From contig DFDT01000039.1 of the NCBI GenBank assembly GCA_002368865.1, positions 16,514-22,819 of the forward strand: a stretch of 6,306 bases of DNA. Reading direction: 5' to 3'. The position numbers and the translations under genes are program-made. This DNA comes from Lachnospiraceae bacterium UBA3821 (GTDB taxonomy: Bacteria; Bacillota; Clostridia; Lachnospirales; Lachnospiraceae). This document shows, piece after piece, positions 5,770 to 6,306 of this stretch. The notes beneath the pieces were generated by a model. That model did not search any database. It had not been told where the DNA came from and saw nothing but the letters and a program-made list of their open reading frames with translations. The number at the start of each line of letters is the position of its first letter. The stretch's first letter is position 1.

Positions 5770-6116
5770 AAAATGCAAATTATCAGATGATATTCTGCGT
5801 GGTAAATGCCGGATTTTCGCAGGTGGTCATGGAAGCGGCGAAATCCGTGGGGGCCAGAGGAGGTACCCTGATCCACGGCCGCGGCACCGCCAATCAGGAG
5901 GCGGAGAAGCGCTTTCAGATCGTGGTGCAGCCGGACAAAGAAATCGTGATGATCCTGGTCAAGAAAGAGATCAAGGATAAGGTGCTCTTGGCGCTCAACA
6001 AGGCGGTGGGATTGGAGACCGCGGGGCAGGGGATCGCATTCTCGGTGCCGGTGGACCGGGTTGTAGGAATTGCAGAGGATGTTGGAGAGGATGTTGGAGA
6101 GGATACAAAGGAGTAG
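5766..6116 (+). CDS. PII-family regulator, second copy (116 aa)
   Basis: ATG 5766 overlaps the previous stop as ATGA, with GGGAGGAG 5 nt upstream, so translation is very likely coupled. The length is close to canonical PII (~112). The order matches the fold: strand MIFCVV (8-13), helix, 'GGTLIHGRG' strand, T-loop-like region (about 40-55, GTANQEAEKRF with no Tyr), strand KEIVMILV (58-65), helix, and B-loop with final strand AGQGIAFSVPVDRVVGI (86-102). Copy 1 and copy 2 share the pattern G-[KQ]-G-[VI]-AFS-[IV]-P and the GTA at the T-loop start, but diverge elsewhere, so they are old paralogues rather than a recent duplication. The C-terminus is extended by an acidic EDVG repeat. Lack of a T-loop Tyr argues against Tyr modification. 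Two different copies could form a mixed trimer. Confidence 0.85.
   Translation: MKNANYQMIFCVVNAGFSQVVMEAAKSVGARGGTLIHGRGTANQEAEKRFQIVVQPDKEIVMILVKKEIKDKVLLALNKAVGLETAGQGIAFSVPVDRVVGIAEDVGEDVGEDTKE
6074..6104 (+). repeat. 12-bp tandem repeat at the end of the second PII gene
   Basis: AGAGGATGTTGG occurs at 6074-6085 and 6086-6097, followed by a partial third copy (6098-6104). It encodes an acidic Glu-Asp-Val-Gly repeat tail. Being in frame with 12-bp units, it could change length by slippage without breaking the gene. Confidence 0.85.
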
Positions 6117-6118
6117 AA

Positions 6119-6306
6119 ATGTATTTCAGGATAGATCAGATGAAACTGCAGAAAGATGCAGTGCTTACGGCGAAGCAGCATGGAACGGAAGGATTGAAAA
6201 AACTGCTTTGGGGCAAAATAGCGAAATCACTTCGCATTCCGGAACAGGAGATTCGAAATTTAATCATACGCAGGGAGTCTGTCGATGCCAGAAAGAAGCC
6301 GGAGAT
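6119..6306 (+). CDS. 5' part of a COG2509-like FAD-dependent dehydrogenase (3' end outside window)
   Basis: The window shows 62 codons. The segment resembles the N-terminal domain of the COG2509 'uncharacterised FAD-dependent dehydrogenase' family, in which a short alpha/beta leader precedes the FAD domain. The family leader contains I-x-x-[LM]-K-L near the start, a helix ending in LRIPEQEI-like residues (here 38-45), and a near-invariant S-x-DARKKPE (here 54-62). All of these are visible. The FAD-binding GxGxxG motif would lie further downstream, beyond the window, so cofactor use is inferred. AAAGGAG lies 5 nt before the ATG, inside the end of the second PII gene, and only 2 nt separate that gene's stop from this start. 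It therefore probably belongs to the same mRNA. It is not the same family as the FAD enzyme at 545-1855. Confidence 0.75.
   Translation, partial: MYFRIDQMKLQKDAVLTAKQHGTEGLKKLLWGKIAKSLRIPEQEIRNLIIRRESVDARKKPE

Overview
The window reads as chromosomal DNA of a gut-type Clostridia bacterium, most likely Lachnospiraceae. The signs are strong purine-rich Shine-Dalgarno sites, moderate GC, tightly packed co-directional genes, a BofC-like protein fragment, and two FAD-enzyme families common in that group. This taxonomic call is an inference; there is no rRNA or marker gene to settle it. All nine genes read on the + strand, the first and last are cut by the window edges, and no gene-free stretch exceeds about 140 bases.

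Layout. Positions 1-513 hold the 3' part of a gene whose end resembles the BofC C-terminal domain. Positions 545-1855 encode an HI0933/YhiN-type FAD flavoprotein. Its 3' end overlaps by 26 nt an unrecognised small membrane or exported protein (1830-2267). A 141-nt gap follows with a candidate terminator (2303-2324) and a long, near-perfect hairpin (2340-2376) just before the next Shine-Dalgarno site. Then come two very small membrane proteins (2409-2555 and 2575-2736), both beginning with the pattern MNQ-x-VA, and a CaCA-family calcium/sodium antiporter (2758-3735).

After a 52-nt gap lies the most interesting unit. It is a DUF1538 multi-pass membrane protein made of two homologous halves (3788-5350, TTG start), followed by two different PII-fold proteins (5350-5769 and 5766-6116). 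Both junctions are stop/start overlaps (TGATG and ATGA), so the three genes are very likely translationally coupled. A second FAD enzyme of a different family (COG2509-like) starts 2 nt after the last PII gene and runs off the window.

Working model (inference): PII-like trimers are trafficking and channel regulators in better-known systems (GlnK-AmtB, SbtB-SbtA). The layout here suggests that the DUF1538 protein is a transporter or channel gated by one or both PII-like partners, possibly as a mixed trimer. The substrate is unknown. The cation exchanger and the two small membrane proteins just upstream may form a second transport unit expressed with it.
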